From Nitrososphaerota archaeon (lineage in GTDB: Archaea; Thermoproteota; Nitrososphaeria; Nitrososphaerales; Nitrosopumilaceae), in NCBI GenBank assembly GCA_028867735.1, contig JAGWFW010000004.1:10885-72879 (forward strand): a DNA stretch of 61,995 nt, written 5' to 3'. The position numbers and the translations under genes were made by a program. This document shows, one piece after another, positions 28,104 to 37,445 of this stretch. How positions within the stretch are numbered: the stretch's first letter is position 1; the number at the start of each line of letters is the position of its first letter. The notes beneath the pieces are model-generated. The model saw only the letters and a list, made by a program, of their open reading frames with translations, ran no database searches and had not been told where the DNA came from.

Positions 28104-28699
28104 ACTAGCGAAAGCAGCTCCTTTTCGCTAATTTTTCCTTCCCGTATTATGTCAAACCTGTCACCTGCTACTCTGACGATTGTTGATTCTACAGGATTTG
28201 GTATGCTCCCGCCGTCTAACAGTATGTCATATCCGCTCAATTTCTCTATCACCTCTGTAGAGTCTGCAGCAGAAGGCTGGCCGGATGGATTTGCGCTGGT
28301 TCCAACAAGCAGTTTGCATTCTTTGAGAAGTTCTAATACGCATGGATGGTTGGGAACACGTACTGCTATCTTTTTATCAAGACCAAGAGACTTTGCAATC
28401 TTTTCTTCTTTCACATCAAGAATTAATGTTAATGGACCAGGCCAGAATCTAGACGCGAATCTCTGTGATAACTTGTCAAAGACTGCGATCTTTGATATCT
28501 CAAAAATAGAAAGTCCTAGGACCGGAAGTTGTTTTGATCCCTCCCGTCCTTTAATCTTGTAAATTGTTTCTACCGCTTTGCTATTGAATGGATCACATCC
28601 TATTCCGTATACCGTATCCGTAGGAAAGACTGCAATGCCTCCACTCTTGATTATCCTGGAAGCCATGGAAATTCCATCGCGGTTGCAGGACACAATCAT
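28100..28699 (-). CDS. Sua5/YrdC/YciO-family threonylcarbamoyl-AMP synthase
   Basis: GGIAVFPTDTVYGIGCDPFNSKAVETIYKIKGR, FWPGPLTLIL, VPNHP, GTSANPSGQPSAAD. Confidence 0.96.
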   Translation of the reverse strand: MIVSCNRDGISMASRIIKSGGIAVFPTDTVYGIGCDPFNSKAVETIYKIKGREGSKQLPVLGLSIFEISKIAVFDKLSQRFASRFWPGPLTLILDVKEEKIAKSLGLDKKIAVRVPNHPCVLELLKECKLLVGTSANPSGQPSAADSTEVIEKLSGYDILLDGGSIPNPVESTIVRVAGDRFDIIREGKISEKELLSLV

Positions 28700-28772
28700 G
28701 AATTATCTGATAAACGATGTAAATTATCTCTTATTCTAAAAATGATATAAAGCCCAATCGCGTATACCTTGC

Positions 28773-28883
28773 ATGGAAGAGGAAATACCTCAATGTCACT
28801 GTCCACCGGGTGGAGAGACATATGAAAACGATGACGGCATGAGCATCTGTGTTTCATGTGGTGGCTGGGTAACCCCTGTGTGA
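28773..28883 (+). CDS. 36-aa microprotein MEEEIPQCHCPPGGETYENDDGMSICVSCGGWVTPV
   Basis: Read from sequence; CHCPP...CVSC zinc-ribbon-like; absent from ORF track. Confidence 0.6.
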   Translation: MEEEIPQCHCPPGGETYENDDGMSICVSCGGWVTPV

Positions 28884-28951
28884 CAACACCATTTGCAAAT
28901 AACCGTATTCTGTAAGTAGTCTTTTATAGGAAAATATTTTCTCTGATCTTC

Positions 28952-29041
28952 ATGTCTGAAGAATTTGAGAATGATTTTGAAGATGAATTCGACGACGATA
29001 TGGATGACGAGTACGAAGACGTTGAAAATGGCTCTGGCTAA
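28952..29041 (+). CDS. 29-aa highly acidic microprotein MSEEFENDFEDEFDDDMDDEYEDVENGSG
   Basis: ATG..TAA ORF 22-31 nt downstream of the TATA-like tcttttatagg; 16/29 residues D/E, no K/R. Confidence 0.55.
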   Translation: MSEEFENDFEDEFDDDMDDEYEDVENGSG

Positions 29042-29328
29042 ATTCTTAACCCGAAGGAATCTGCAAACTCTCTGAATCCGCGGTATGCCTGCAGAAACTC
29101 CCTGCCCCTAGAGCTTATTCTGTACTTGCATGCTCTTTCTGATGTAGTCTGTTCTAAAAGTCCCTGTTGAACCAGTGTTTCTAGTATTTTTGCCAGCCTT
29201 CCATATGAGACATTGGCCTTTCGAATCAGATATGTTACGCTTGCACCTGCTTCATCCGGCGCCTCATCTCTAGTAGTAGAGAGTATGTCTCCTATGATAC
29301 TCATGTGGGTTCTATACACTGCCGCCAA
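29038..29328 (-). CDS. winged-helix DNA-binding protein, paralog of 22200-22481
   Basis: YRTHMSIIGDILSTT...VTYLIRKANVSYGRLAKILETLVQQGLL...GREFLQAYRGFREFADSFGL. Confidence 0.82.
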   Translation of the reverse strand: MAAVYRTHMSIIGDILSTTRDEAPDEAGASVTYLIRKANVSYGRLAKILETLVQQGLLEQTTSERACKYRISSRGREFLQAYRGFREFADSFGLRI

Positions 29329-29962
29329 ATTTCATACCTCCTCTTAAGGGAACTTGAGAGATTGGAACAAACAGTGCTCCAAGGCCTATTATTTTTGTAG
29401 AAAGTGAGACAAAGTATAGTATTGATTTTGGAAATACTACAGAGTACCAGCCAAGAAATTCGCCCAAGGCAAGCAACCCAAGTCCTGCAGCAACGAAGAT
29501 AGTGCTTCTCTTCCTGCTCTCCATATACGACATAATGGTCTCAATTGTGCCATATACCAATAGGATAAAAGAAATTGACCTTATAATATGCTCAAGTGCA
29601 TTACCGGGTATGATGAAAAGAGGCACCACTATGGATTTGAAATACCGCGATTTTGGGAAAAATGACTTGATGCCGTGAGAGAATGCGATGAAAAAGTATC
29701 CTACCGTCTGTATTCCTATGCCAAGTGTCTGGATCCAGTTGTCAATCTGACTGTAACCGAATACAAATAGCTCTATCATGTATCCAAACCCAACAACTCC
29801 AAAACCTATTCCAATTGAAAAAAAGGAAATGTTTAGCCTAAACAAAGTCGGACTTCCGGTGTTCTTGAATCCTATGTAGGAAAAAACTCCCAGTGCAATT
29901 CCAACCACAAATCCTAACAAGTTAAGAGCTATCTCAAGAACAGCATCAGATGCAATCGCCAA
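29312..29962 (-). CDS. multi-pass membrane protein
   Basis: Several hydrophobic helices; overlaps the downstream winged-helix start by 17 bp. Confidence 0.7.
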   Translation of the reverse strand: MAIASDAVLEIALNLLGFVVGIALGVFSYIGFKNTGSPTLFRLNISFFSIGIGFGVVGFGYMIELFVFGYSQIDNWIQTLGIGIQTVGYFFIAFSHGIKSFFPKSRYFKSIVVPLFIIPGNALEHIIRSISFILLVYGTIETIMSYMESRKRSTIFVAAGLGLLALGEFLGWYSVVFPKSILYFVSLSTKIIGLGALFVPISQVPLRGGMKFGGSV

Positions 29963-30013
29963 CTAAGCGCACTAGTCTTTTGAAATTAATTAAGCCTTGC
30001 AGTTATTTTTTTT

Positions 30014-30220
30014 CTACCAGTCATCAAGAGTTCCTGCTGTATTGCCATTGGTATCAGTGGCATAATCCCCCAATACGTCCGAATATCTGGCATCCTTGTA
30101 CGTCAAGAGCCTCACATACTCGCCGTATGTCATATCTAGGGAACATTTTGAACACTTGACATATGAAAAATCATCCCCCAGTTCCGCTATCTGGTCGCAT
30201 TTGGGGCACTTGATCTTCAT
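30014..30220 (-). CDS. zinc-ribbon protein
   Basis: MKIKCPKCDQIAELGDDFSYVKCSKCSLDMTYGEYVRLL. Confidence 0.8.
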   Translation of the reverse strand: MKIKCPKCDQIAELGDDFSYVKCSKCSLDMTYGEYVRLLTYKDARYSDVLGDYATDTNGNTAGTLDDW

Positions 30221-30328
30221 ATCTTAATTTCTCTGTTTTCCCTAATATCTCTTCTTAAGGGGATGGAAGAATACGGGATTTGACATCTTGAACTAAGAAA
30301 TAAATTGCTATATTTTTGATATCTTGCT

Positions 30329-30604
30329 ATGGCACGAATCTGCACTAAATGTAAAAAGGAGATTCCAGATGGCATGGAACTAGATCCTATAGCGGCCGTC
30401 TATCCTTGCTGCAACCCGTGTTGGGAAGAATGGAAGCAGTACAGAGTAATGGTGATGAATGAAATGAGGCTAGACATGTCAATGCCCGATCACCGAAAAG
30501 TAGTGAAAAGGTATGAAAAAGTCTTCGTAGGGGTAATGACGCCAGAAGGCGACGTCGTAAATTTCGCAGATGAGAATCAGCGAAAACCGGACAAGACACT
30601 CTAG
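30329..30604 (+). CDS. YggX-like Fe(2+)-trafficking-family protein with N-terminal CxxC
   Basis: CWEEWKQYRVMVMNEMRLDMSMPDHRKVVKRYEKVFVG resembles YggX; preceded by ICTKCKKEI..CCNPC. Confidence 0.6.
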   Translation: MARICTKCKKEIPDGMELDPIAAVYPCCNPCWEEWKQYRVMVMNEMRLDMSMPDHRKVVKRYEKVFVGVMTPEGDVVNFADENQRKPDKTL

Positions 30605-31062
30605 ATTCCTATCTCTTTCTTTGCTCTTTCTGGAATTACAAGGCTAATTCTCTTTTTTGACTCGCCATCCAGCGAATCTGTGATTTTTTTTATAGTGTTT
30701 GAGATCATGCTTCTCTGCTCGTCTGTCAGCATGAGGTAAATCTCTAAAATCCCGTCAAGGTTGAACAGGATGATTTTTTCCGGATTGCCTGCGATCTCAG
30801 TAATGTACGCACCGAACATTATGCTTCTCTGTTCTTCTGACAAGTTACACAGCACCTCAAGCCATGTCTTAAACAGGGTAGAAAATCTATCAAACTGTAT
30901 TGTGGGCCCGGCCTGCAAGGCATTGTTTATGATCTCCTGTTTGTCTTCGCTTGACATTGAAAAGAACTCGGACAATCTTTTTTGCAATATGGGTTTGCGC
31001 AGAAATTCTGGAAGGTTTGCAAGAGAAACAATAATGTTTCCTGCATAGTTTGGCTGTGACAT
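30601..31062 (-). CDS. hypothetical helical protein
   Basis: 153-aa ORF; repeated LSEEQRSIMFGAYI / LTDEQRSMISNTI / MSSEDKQEIINNAL. Confidence 0.6.
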   Translation of the reverse strand: MSQPNYAGNIIVSLANLPEFLRKPILQKRLSEFFSMSSEDKQEIINNALQAGPTIQFDRFSTLFKTWLEVLCNLSEEQRSIMFGAYITEIAGNPEKIILFNLDGILEIYLMLTDEQRSMISNTIKKITDSLDGESKKRISLVIPERAKKEIGI

Positions 31063-31141
31063 GCAAAGTTGGGTTCATCTTCTTTGCTAAAATTGTATTG
31101 CTAAGACTTGGCTTAAATATCTCCGTCTGCGCTCATCCTTT

Positions 31142-32152
31142 ATGACTTCTACCGTTATTGTTGGAGGTTTTTTTGGAGATGAAGGCAAGGGTAAGATTGT
31201 CTCCTATCTTGCCATGAAAGATAATCCTGTAATAGCTGTCAGGGGCGGCGCAGGTCCTAATGCTGGCCACACTATAGAGCACGGAGGCAAGACATACAAA
31301 GTAAGGATGCTGCCAAGCGCATTTTTGAATCCTGGCACACGACTGTTGGTGGGACCAGGTGTAGTGGTAAGTCAAGAGGTCTTACTAAAAGAAATATCTG
31401 AATTTGGAGTCCAAGATAGGACTTTTGTTGACTACCAATGTGGAATTATAGAAGATTCCCACAAGGCAGCTGATTCGCAAGGCAGGTTGAAAGAATCTAT
31501 AGGCAGTACGGGAACAGGAACCGGACCTGCCAATGCTGATAGGGCCATGAGAATACTCAAGCTTGCCAAAGATGTAGACTCGCTAGCATTGTATCTTGAT
31601 GATATTCCAAACGCGGTTAATTTTGCACTGGAAAGAAAAGAAAAAGTAATGGTCGAGGGAACTCAGGGCACTTTTCTCTCATTATGGCATGGGACATACC
31701 CGTATGTTACTTCAAAAGATGTCACTGCATCTGGAATCTGTGCAGATGTGGGGCTGGGACCAAAAAATGTAGATGACGTCGTGGTCGTATTCAAATCATA
31801 TGTGACCAGAGTCGGAGAGGGGCCACTGAAAAATGAGCTTAGTCCAGAAAAAACTGCTGCAAAAGGATGGAAGGAGGTAGGTACCGTTACAGGCAGAACA
31901 AGGCGTGCGGCAGAATTTGATTTTGATCTTGCAAAAAGGGCCGTCATGCTAAACAGTGCAACGCAGATTGGAATAACAAAACTTGACGTGCTATATCCGG
32001 AATGTGCTCACATGCAGTCGTTTTCCGACCTTAGCTCGCCTGCCAAATATTTTATAAAAAATATTGAGGATCAGCTAAAGGTACCTGTAACCTTGATTGG
32101 AACAGGCCCAGATGTGAATGACACGATTGATAGACGCGACGAACTAAATTAA
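31142..32152 (+). CDS. purA: adenylosuccinate synthetase
   Basis: VIVGGFFGDEGKGKIVSYLA, GGAGPNAGHTIEH, EGTQGTFLSLWHGTYPYVTSKD. Confidence 0.97.
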   Translation: MTSTVIVGGFFGDEGKGKIVSYLAMKDNPVIAVRGGAGPNAGHTIEHGGKTYKVRMLPSAFLNPGTRLLVGPGVVVSQEVLLKEISEFGVQDRTFVDYQCGIIEDSHKAADSQGRLKESIGSTGTGTGPANADRAMRILKLAKDVDSLALYLDDIPNAVNFALERKEKVMVEGTQGTFLSLWHGTYPYVTSKDVTASGICADVGLGPKNVDDVVVVFKSYVTRVGEGPLKNELSPEKTAAKGWKEVGTVTGRTRRAAEFDFDLAKRAVMLNSATQIGITKLDVLYPECAHMQSFSDLSSPAKYFIKNIEDQLKVPVTLIGTGPDVNDTIDRRDELN

Positions 32153-32193
32153 CAAACGACTACTTTTAATGGGGTAGTTTTAGGAGGGATTCT

Positions 32194-32850
32194 ATGTCCA
32201 AGCGTCCGTTTTATGTGGAGCTTTATGATATGATCGAGTTTTCAAGACTGGTCTGTGCATTGGAGCGAATTCCACGCACTTGTTTTTCTTTCGCACTTGA
32301 TGGCAAGGACATAATCTCAGTTCAGATGGACGTGCTAAAAGAAAGACCTGTGAACTATTACATACCAAACGCAAAATCTGGGCATTATCTATCCTATGGG
32401 TTTAAGGCGGCAAAGGAAGACTGTGACGTGGTCAACACAATAACAAATCCTACCTATCTCTACTCTCCAATCATACGCGTAAAATCAATGCCGGAATCGC
32501 TCAAGCCAGAGGCCGCGACCGATTCTGATCCTGCATATGAGCCGTTGGAGCTTGAGGATCTTGCAAGCCTGCTAAAGCTAAGCTACGGGTTTGAAGAGTC
32601 CCCCTTCCCATTATTCGTATTTCCTGAGGGAACAAGCTGGCTGGTGGGGATGTTCATGAATTTCAACGAGTCTGACGAATCATCGTACTTTTGCCACGTA
32701 AAGCTTGACTATGAGCCAATGAGGCCATTCCTAAAGTATTCCAGCAAAGACGGAATAGCGCCGTCCTTTGTTAGCAGCATAAACGAGCATGGATATTCAT
32801 ACCTTAAGGTAATAAAGCTAAAAGGCAGACATCCCCTAGTCAAACTATGA
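32194..32850 (+). CDS. hypothetical protein
   Basis: 218-aa ORF overlapping pyrF by 4 bp. Confidence 0.65.
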   Translation: MSKRPFYVELYDMIEFSRLVCALERIPRTCFSFALDGKDIISVQMDVLKERPVNYYIPNAKSGHYLSYGFKAAKEDCDVVNTITNPTYLYSPIIRVKSMPESLKPEAATDSDPAYEPLELEDLASLLKLSYGFEESPFPLFVFPEGTSWLVGMFMNFNESDESSYFCHVKLDYEPMRPFLKYSSKDGIAPSFVSSINEHGYSYLKVIKLKGRHPLVKL

Positions 32851-33599
32851 CGGGCTTTAGAAAAAGAATAGAACGAATCTCATCAGTAAAGGGCAGGATA
32901 ATACTTGCCAATGACCTAGACGACACCAATGTGGATAAATTGGAAAAGAAAACAATTTTTAACATAAAAAGACTGGGCAAGTATCTCTGTGCAGTTAAAC
33001 TCAATTTTCATGTGATGCTGCCCCTGGGTGAAAAAAGTCTGTCAAAAATAAATCAACTAGCTCATCGTGAAGGCCTGCAGACAATCGCTGATATGAAACT
33101 AAATGACATTGGAAATACCAACATGATCGCAATCAAGAGGCTGTGGAAGTGTGGGTTTGACGCAGTGATAGCAAACCCGATAATGGGGCCTGAAAATCTC
33201 AGAGAATTGGTCAGTACAGCTCACAGTGATGAACACGGGGTGATAGCACTTGTACACATGAGCCATCCCGGTGCAAAATTAGGATATGGTCTTGCTGTAA
33301 GAGATCCTGCAACAAAAAAAATACAAAAACTCCATAACCTGTTCCTGAAATGGTCATACTCTTCAAATGTTGACGGTATAGTGGTGGGTGCGACGGTTCC
33401 TGACATCATCAGTTATACAAAAAAAGCTGTCCGAGGCCGTTGTGACATATACTCACCCGGAGTGGGGACCCAGGGCGGAGACGCAAGAAAATCTCTGCAA
33501 GCAGGATCCAGATATCTGATAGTTGGAAGAACAATTCTTAATTCTAAAAACCAAATCCTAGAAGCAGAAAAACTACAGCGGCTAAGTCTCGAATCCTAA
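32847..33599 (+). CDS. pyrF: orotidine 5'-phosphate decarboxylase
   Basis: IADMKLNDIGNTN, SPGVGTQGGDARKSLQAGSRYLIVGRTIL. Confidence 0.92.
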   Translation: MTGFRKRIERISSVKGRIILANDLDDTNVDKLEKKTIFNIKRLGKYLCAVKLNFHVMLPLGEKSLSKINQLAHREGLQTIADMKLNDIGNTNMIAIKRLWKCGFDAVIANPIMGPENLRELVSTAHSDEHGVIALVHMSHPGAKLGYGLAVRDPATKKIQKLHNLFLKWSYSSNVDGIVVGATVPDIISYTKKAVRGRCDIYSPGVGTQGGDARKSLQAGSRYLIVGRTILNSKNQILEAEKLQRLSLES

Positions 33600-33998
33600 C
33601 TCGCTTACCTTTCTCATCAAATCCTGGGCAGTCTTGTACGTTAGCTTTTGCATGGCATCGTTGAATTTGAGCCAAACGAATCCAAGGTGTTCGTGTGATA
33701 TTTCCACACGTTCTGTCGTAGTCTTTGCCAAAAAGAAGACTACCTCCTTGTGCACGAGTTTGCCATCTCGCTGGTAATGATACTGGACTTTGTCCTCAAA
33801 GCCATCTATAAAACTCACATCGGATATGCCTGTTTCCTCTTTGATTTCTCGCACAACTGTCTGCTTGAACGTCTCATCTTTCTCAATATTTCCTTTAACA
33901 AAATCCCAGTGTCCTGAAGGGTAGTTCAAAAGCAAATAGAATTTCCCTGACGGCGACTCGCGATATAGGATCGCTCCAGCCGATCTCTCTTCAAGCAT
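33582..33998 (-). CDS. Nudix hydrolase
   Basis: Nudix box GNIEKDETFKQTVVREIKEETGI. Confidence 0.93.
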   Translation of the reverse strand: MLEERSAGAILYRESPSGKFYLLLNYPSGHWDFVKGNIEKDETFKQTVVREIKEETGISDVSFIDGFEDKVQYHYQRDGKLVHKEVVFFLAKTTTERVEISHEHLGFVWLKFNDAMQKLTYKTAQDLMRKVSELGFET

Positions 33999-34032
33999 GT
34001 AGTTGTAACTTTGAAACTAGTATTTCTCTTTT

Positions 34033-34794
34033 CTACTTGCCAAGTCTGCGTCTTCTTTTTTGGAATGTTCTTATGGCGCGCATCAGATCTATCTTTCTAA
34101 ATTCTGGCCAGTATATGTCCATGAAAACAAGCTCACTGTATGCACTTTGCCACATTAAAAATCCGCTCAGTCTTTTTTCACCCGATGTCCTCAGTATCAT
34201 GTCGGGAGAGGATTGTGGCAGATGCGACGTGTAAAGGCATGACTCTATCACCTCTTTATCTATCTGATTTACATCAAGGGAACCCTCCTTAATCCTGACG
34301 CCTATCTTCTTTACTGCATCCACCAATTCATTTTGTCCCCCGTATGCTATTGCTATGTTAAGATAGTGATTATCGTAGTCCTTTGTAGCTGTTTCCAGCT
34401 TGTTTAGTATCTCTTTTAAGAAATCTGGCAGTAGCTCAATGCTCCCAATTGCTTTTACTTTCATGCGGTTTTTGTGAATGCGCGGATCGTTGTACAGCTT
34501 TTCCAGCCTCTGGTTAATCAGATCGTAGAGGTATTCTAGTTCTCCATCGTTCCTGGCAAGGTTTTCTGCTGATAATACGTACAGGGTGATTATCTTGATG
34601 TTAAGTTCCTCGCACCAATCCAGCAGCTTTTCGACTGCGTCCGCTCCCCTAAAGTGCCCGTCTACCTTCAAGACCAGATTTCTCTTGGCCCATCTTCTAT
34701 TGCCATCAAGTATTATTGCTATGTGTTTTGGAATCTCCCCTGTCCGTATCTCTTTTTCAAGTTTTTTAGAATACAGGGTGTAAAAACCACCCAA
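34033..34794 (-). CDS. uppS: cis-prenyltransferase (UppS family)
   Basis: HIAIILDGNRRWAKRN, LYVLSAENLAR, DMILRTSGEKRLSGFLMWQSAYSELVFMDIYWPEF. Confidence 0.95.
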   Translation of the reverse strand: MGGFYTLYSKKLEKEIRTGEIPKHIAIILDGNRRWAKRNLVLKVDGHFRGADAVEKLLDWCEELNIKIITLYVLSAENLARNDGELEYLYDLINQRLEKLYNDPRIHKNRMKVKAIGSIELLPDFLKEILNKLETATKDYDNHYLNIAIAYGGQNELVDAVKKIGVRIKEGSLDVNQIDKEVIESCLYTSHLPQSSPDMILRTSGEKRLSGFLMWQSAYSELVFMDIYWPEFRKIDLMRAIRTFQKRRRRLGK

Positions 34795-34811
34795 CTGGAA
34801 AGTTTTATCTT

Positions 34812-35969
34812 TTATTCCGATAGTACCTCGCCACCCTTCTTCCTTCTATACTTGTGGAAGAGCAGTGACGCTGATATCAGTATTACTGCCAAGCCTAAAA
34901 GCAACGGCGGGATGAGCGTGAAAGGACTCTCATCTTTTGTCACAACTATTGTAAACTGTGCAATGATCGGATAGAGAGTCAAAAGCACGATGATCCTAAG
35001 TATGTCGGTAATTGATCTTATGCTTCCCCTGAACCAGCTGCTAAGCAGTGACCCTCCAAACATGCAACCAATTCCCATCCAGAGAAACGGTAGCATTCCA
35101 GCTACAAACATGCCGATTGTTTGTTTGTTGGCAACCAGCTTGAGTATCTCGTCTGGCTTTGCAGTTGATATTTGTGAACTGATGGCACCGACCCCAGCTG
35201 TTATTGATGCAAGAACAAAAATAATTCCTGCCACTAGCGTAAACACCCTGATGAATCCTGCAGGAGTCGGTTTTGTCCACTGCGACCACGCCCTGTCGAT
35301 ATCAAACGCCCTGATAAGAAATGCCCCGCCCAGAATGCTTACCATTACGGCAAAAATTTCTTTGGTAAGTCCAAGTACTGTTGCAATTCCTCCTAGCACC
35401 AGTAAGATTCCTGGAACCCCGAGAAAGAACTTGGAATACTTTGAATCAAAGGCAATAGCTTTCAGATACCTTCCAAATACTGCATAGGAATATTCCACAC
35501 TTCTGCTGACCCTCATGACAACTCGTTTGACTGACACTATTGGCAAAACATTTTGAATTATTGGAATCACACTCTCATCGTCTTCTCCATCTGATACAAT
35601 GACCGCACCGTTTGCTGAAAATGCCTGCACTATGGTTTTTACCTGCAAAACAATTTTTTCATCGCCTTGCACACCCTTGTTTTCTGTTCCGGAAACAATT
35701 GCCACTTCTGCTTGGTATCCCTTGCTAATCAAATCTTCAAAGGTCTTGACTGCGGCAAAAATGGAGTTGGAATCTGCATCTTCTGGATCCTCAAGAGCTA
35801 GTCGTTGTGCCGCCTCTATGCATGCATTTCTTCCCACTATTGGGGTGGCAACACCTGCTTTACTCCCAATGTCATCATCCCTGTCAACGCATATTACAAG
35901 TAATCTGCTGGTTTTCGTTCCTGTACTTTCTTTATGCAGGCCTGCCTCCTTGGTTGACATGATACACAA
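34812..35969 (-). CDS. DUF373-family membrane protein
   Basis: LLVICVDRDDDIGSKAGVATPIVGR N-terminus plus multiple C-terminal TM segments. Confidence 0.85.
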   Translation of the reverse strand: MCIMSTKEAGLHKESTGTKTSRLLVICVDRDDDIGSKAGVATPIVGRNACIEAAQRLALEDPEDADSNSIFAAVKTFEDLISKGYQAEVAIVSGTENKGVQGDEKIVLQVKTIVQAFSANGAVIVSDGEDDESVIPIIQNVLPIVSVKRVVMRVSRSVEYSYAVFGRYLKAIAFDSKYSKFFLGVPGILLVLGGIATVLGLTKEIFAVMVSILGGAFLIRAFDIDRAWSQWTKPTPAGFIRVFTLVAGIIFVLASITAGVGAISSQISTAKPDEILKLVANKQTIGMFVAGMLPFLWMGIGCMFGGSLLSSWFRGSIRSITDILRIIVLLTLYPIIAQFTIVVTKDESPFTLIPPLLLGLAVILISASLLFHKYRRKKGGEVLSE

Positions 35970-36060
35970 AAATCGTATTTCCTATTAATTAATCTAATTT
36001 ATGCCAAATATTGTCCAAATTGAAGAAAGTTTTGACCATATGAGGGTATTTTTGATAATC

Positions 36061-36558
36061 TCAGGGTTTTGTCTCATTAGATTTGACAATAAATGAGTCC
36101 GTATCGTTTTTCAACGAGTCCATCTTTGACATCTCATCTGACAGGTCGCTGGGGGAGATGCCGCTCTTCATCTTGCTTGCCAACGAGATGCTCTCAGTGA
36201 GATAATCATTGTATTTTTTCAAGGCCTCTGCATAGTTGAGATAGCTCTCCCTCCATTGTGCTGGAGGGTTGCTCTCTATAAGCTCGGATATGAGAGAGGT
36301 GGTCTGGGTTGATGATGTTTGTGCCATGGTTGTAAATTCATCAGGTGAGAGGGTGTTGTTTAGCATGCTCTTTAGGTTCGCATCCATCGCTGCCATTATC
36401 AAGGCATGCCTTTCTTTGACCCCTTCAAGCTCATTTCCATAATCTGATACAACAATTGATGATCCGTGGTTTTGTGGAAGTATCCATGCAACAGAACTAC
36501 CTGCTGCTATGGCACCGAGTATGATCACTGTGATGATTATGCCTTTCCTGGTTGCCAT
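36061..36558 (-). CDS. hypothetical signal-anchored protein
   Basis: N-terminal TM GIIITVIILGAIAAGSSVAWIL, helical ectodomain. Confidence 0.6.
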   Translation of the reverse strand: MATRKGIIITVIILGAIAAGSSVAWILPQNHGSSIVVSDYGNELEGVKERHALIMAAMDANLKSMLNNTLSPDEFTTMAQTSSTQTTSLISELIESNPPAQWRESYLNYAEALKKYNDYLTESISLASKMKSGISPSDLSDEMSKMDSLKNDTDSFIVKSNETKP

Positions 36559-36813
36559 TCAAATGACTCTTTTTAAGCAGTTTAAAAGTATACCTCGTGG
36601 GTAGAACAATTTGATGATTCAATTATCCAACCTGTTAATTTCTTCGAGTTGGATCATTTCAACCTAAGAAATATCAAAAAAGTAGAACTATTTGTATAAA
36701 TTCTCTACATGTGATCTGAGAAAGACATTGTAAAAATTTAACAGCCTCTAGCGTATAGTGAAATAATTTTTACAGCGTCTTGCTAAATACCACTTCTTTC
36801 GTAAGAAGATGAA

Positions 36814-36957
36814 ATGACTCAAGCCTACTGCGTCAAATGCAGGAAGAAAGTCGAGATCGCAAATCCAAAAGAAGTTAAGCTAAAGAATGGACGACCTGCG
36901 GTAAAGGGACAATGCCCAAAATGTGGTACTAACGTCTTCCGAATAGGAAAGCCTTAG
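36814..36957 (+). CDS. 47-aa zinc-ribbon protein (DUF5679-like) MTQAYCVKCRKKVEIANPKEVKLKNGRPAVKGQCPKCGTNVFRIGKP
   Basis: Read from sequence; CVKC...CPKC; absent from ORF track. Confidence 0.8.
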   Translation: MTQAYCVKCRKKVEIANPKEVKLKNGRPAVKGQCPKCGTNVFRIGKP

Positions 36958-37022
36958 GGGACCACTTTCTTCTTTTTTGAAACATAAATCAATATAGGTA
37001 GCAGTATTGCTCCACAAAACAG

Positions 37023-37445
37023 TTGACAAAAAACGATTATGAAAAACTGCTCAAGAAAGTGCAGGATAAAGTTTCTGAAATTAGAAAGGACTCTACATCT
37101 AGATTTGAGCTTCCCAAGGTTGACATAATGTGGCAAGGAAATAGGACATTCTTCCGAAACTTTCCAGAATTTCCCAAAGTCTTACGTAGGGAACCTGAAA
37201 AAATACTTCAGTATCTTTCTAAGGAATTTGCAACCCCGGCTCAATATGCAGGTGACAAGGCTGTATTTGTAGGCAAAAAGGAACCTCATGAATTCACGTC
37301 TCTTCTAACCCGATATGTAAAAGAGTATGTAGAGTGTCCAATGTGCAAAAGTCCGGATACTAGAGTGGAAAAATCAAATCGCGTACATTTTCTTGTATGT
37401 GAGGCTTGTGGCGCTAAATCCTCTCTAAAGGGCCAATATGCATAA
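37023..37445 (+). CDS. translation initiation factor aIF2 beta
   Basis: GNRTFFRNFPEFPKVLRREPEKILQYLSKEF, YVKEYVECPMCKSPDT. Confidence 0.96.
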   Translation: MTKNDYEKLLKKVQDKVSEIRKDSTSRFELPKVDIMWQGNRTFFRNFPEFPKVLRREPEKILQYLSKEFATPAQYAGDKAVFVGKKEPHEFTSLLTRYVKEYVECPMCKSPDTRVEKSNRVHFLVCEACGAKSSLKGQYA

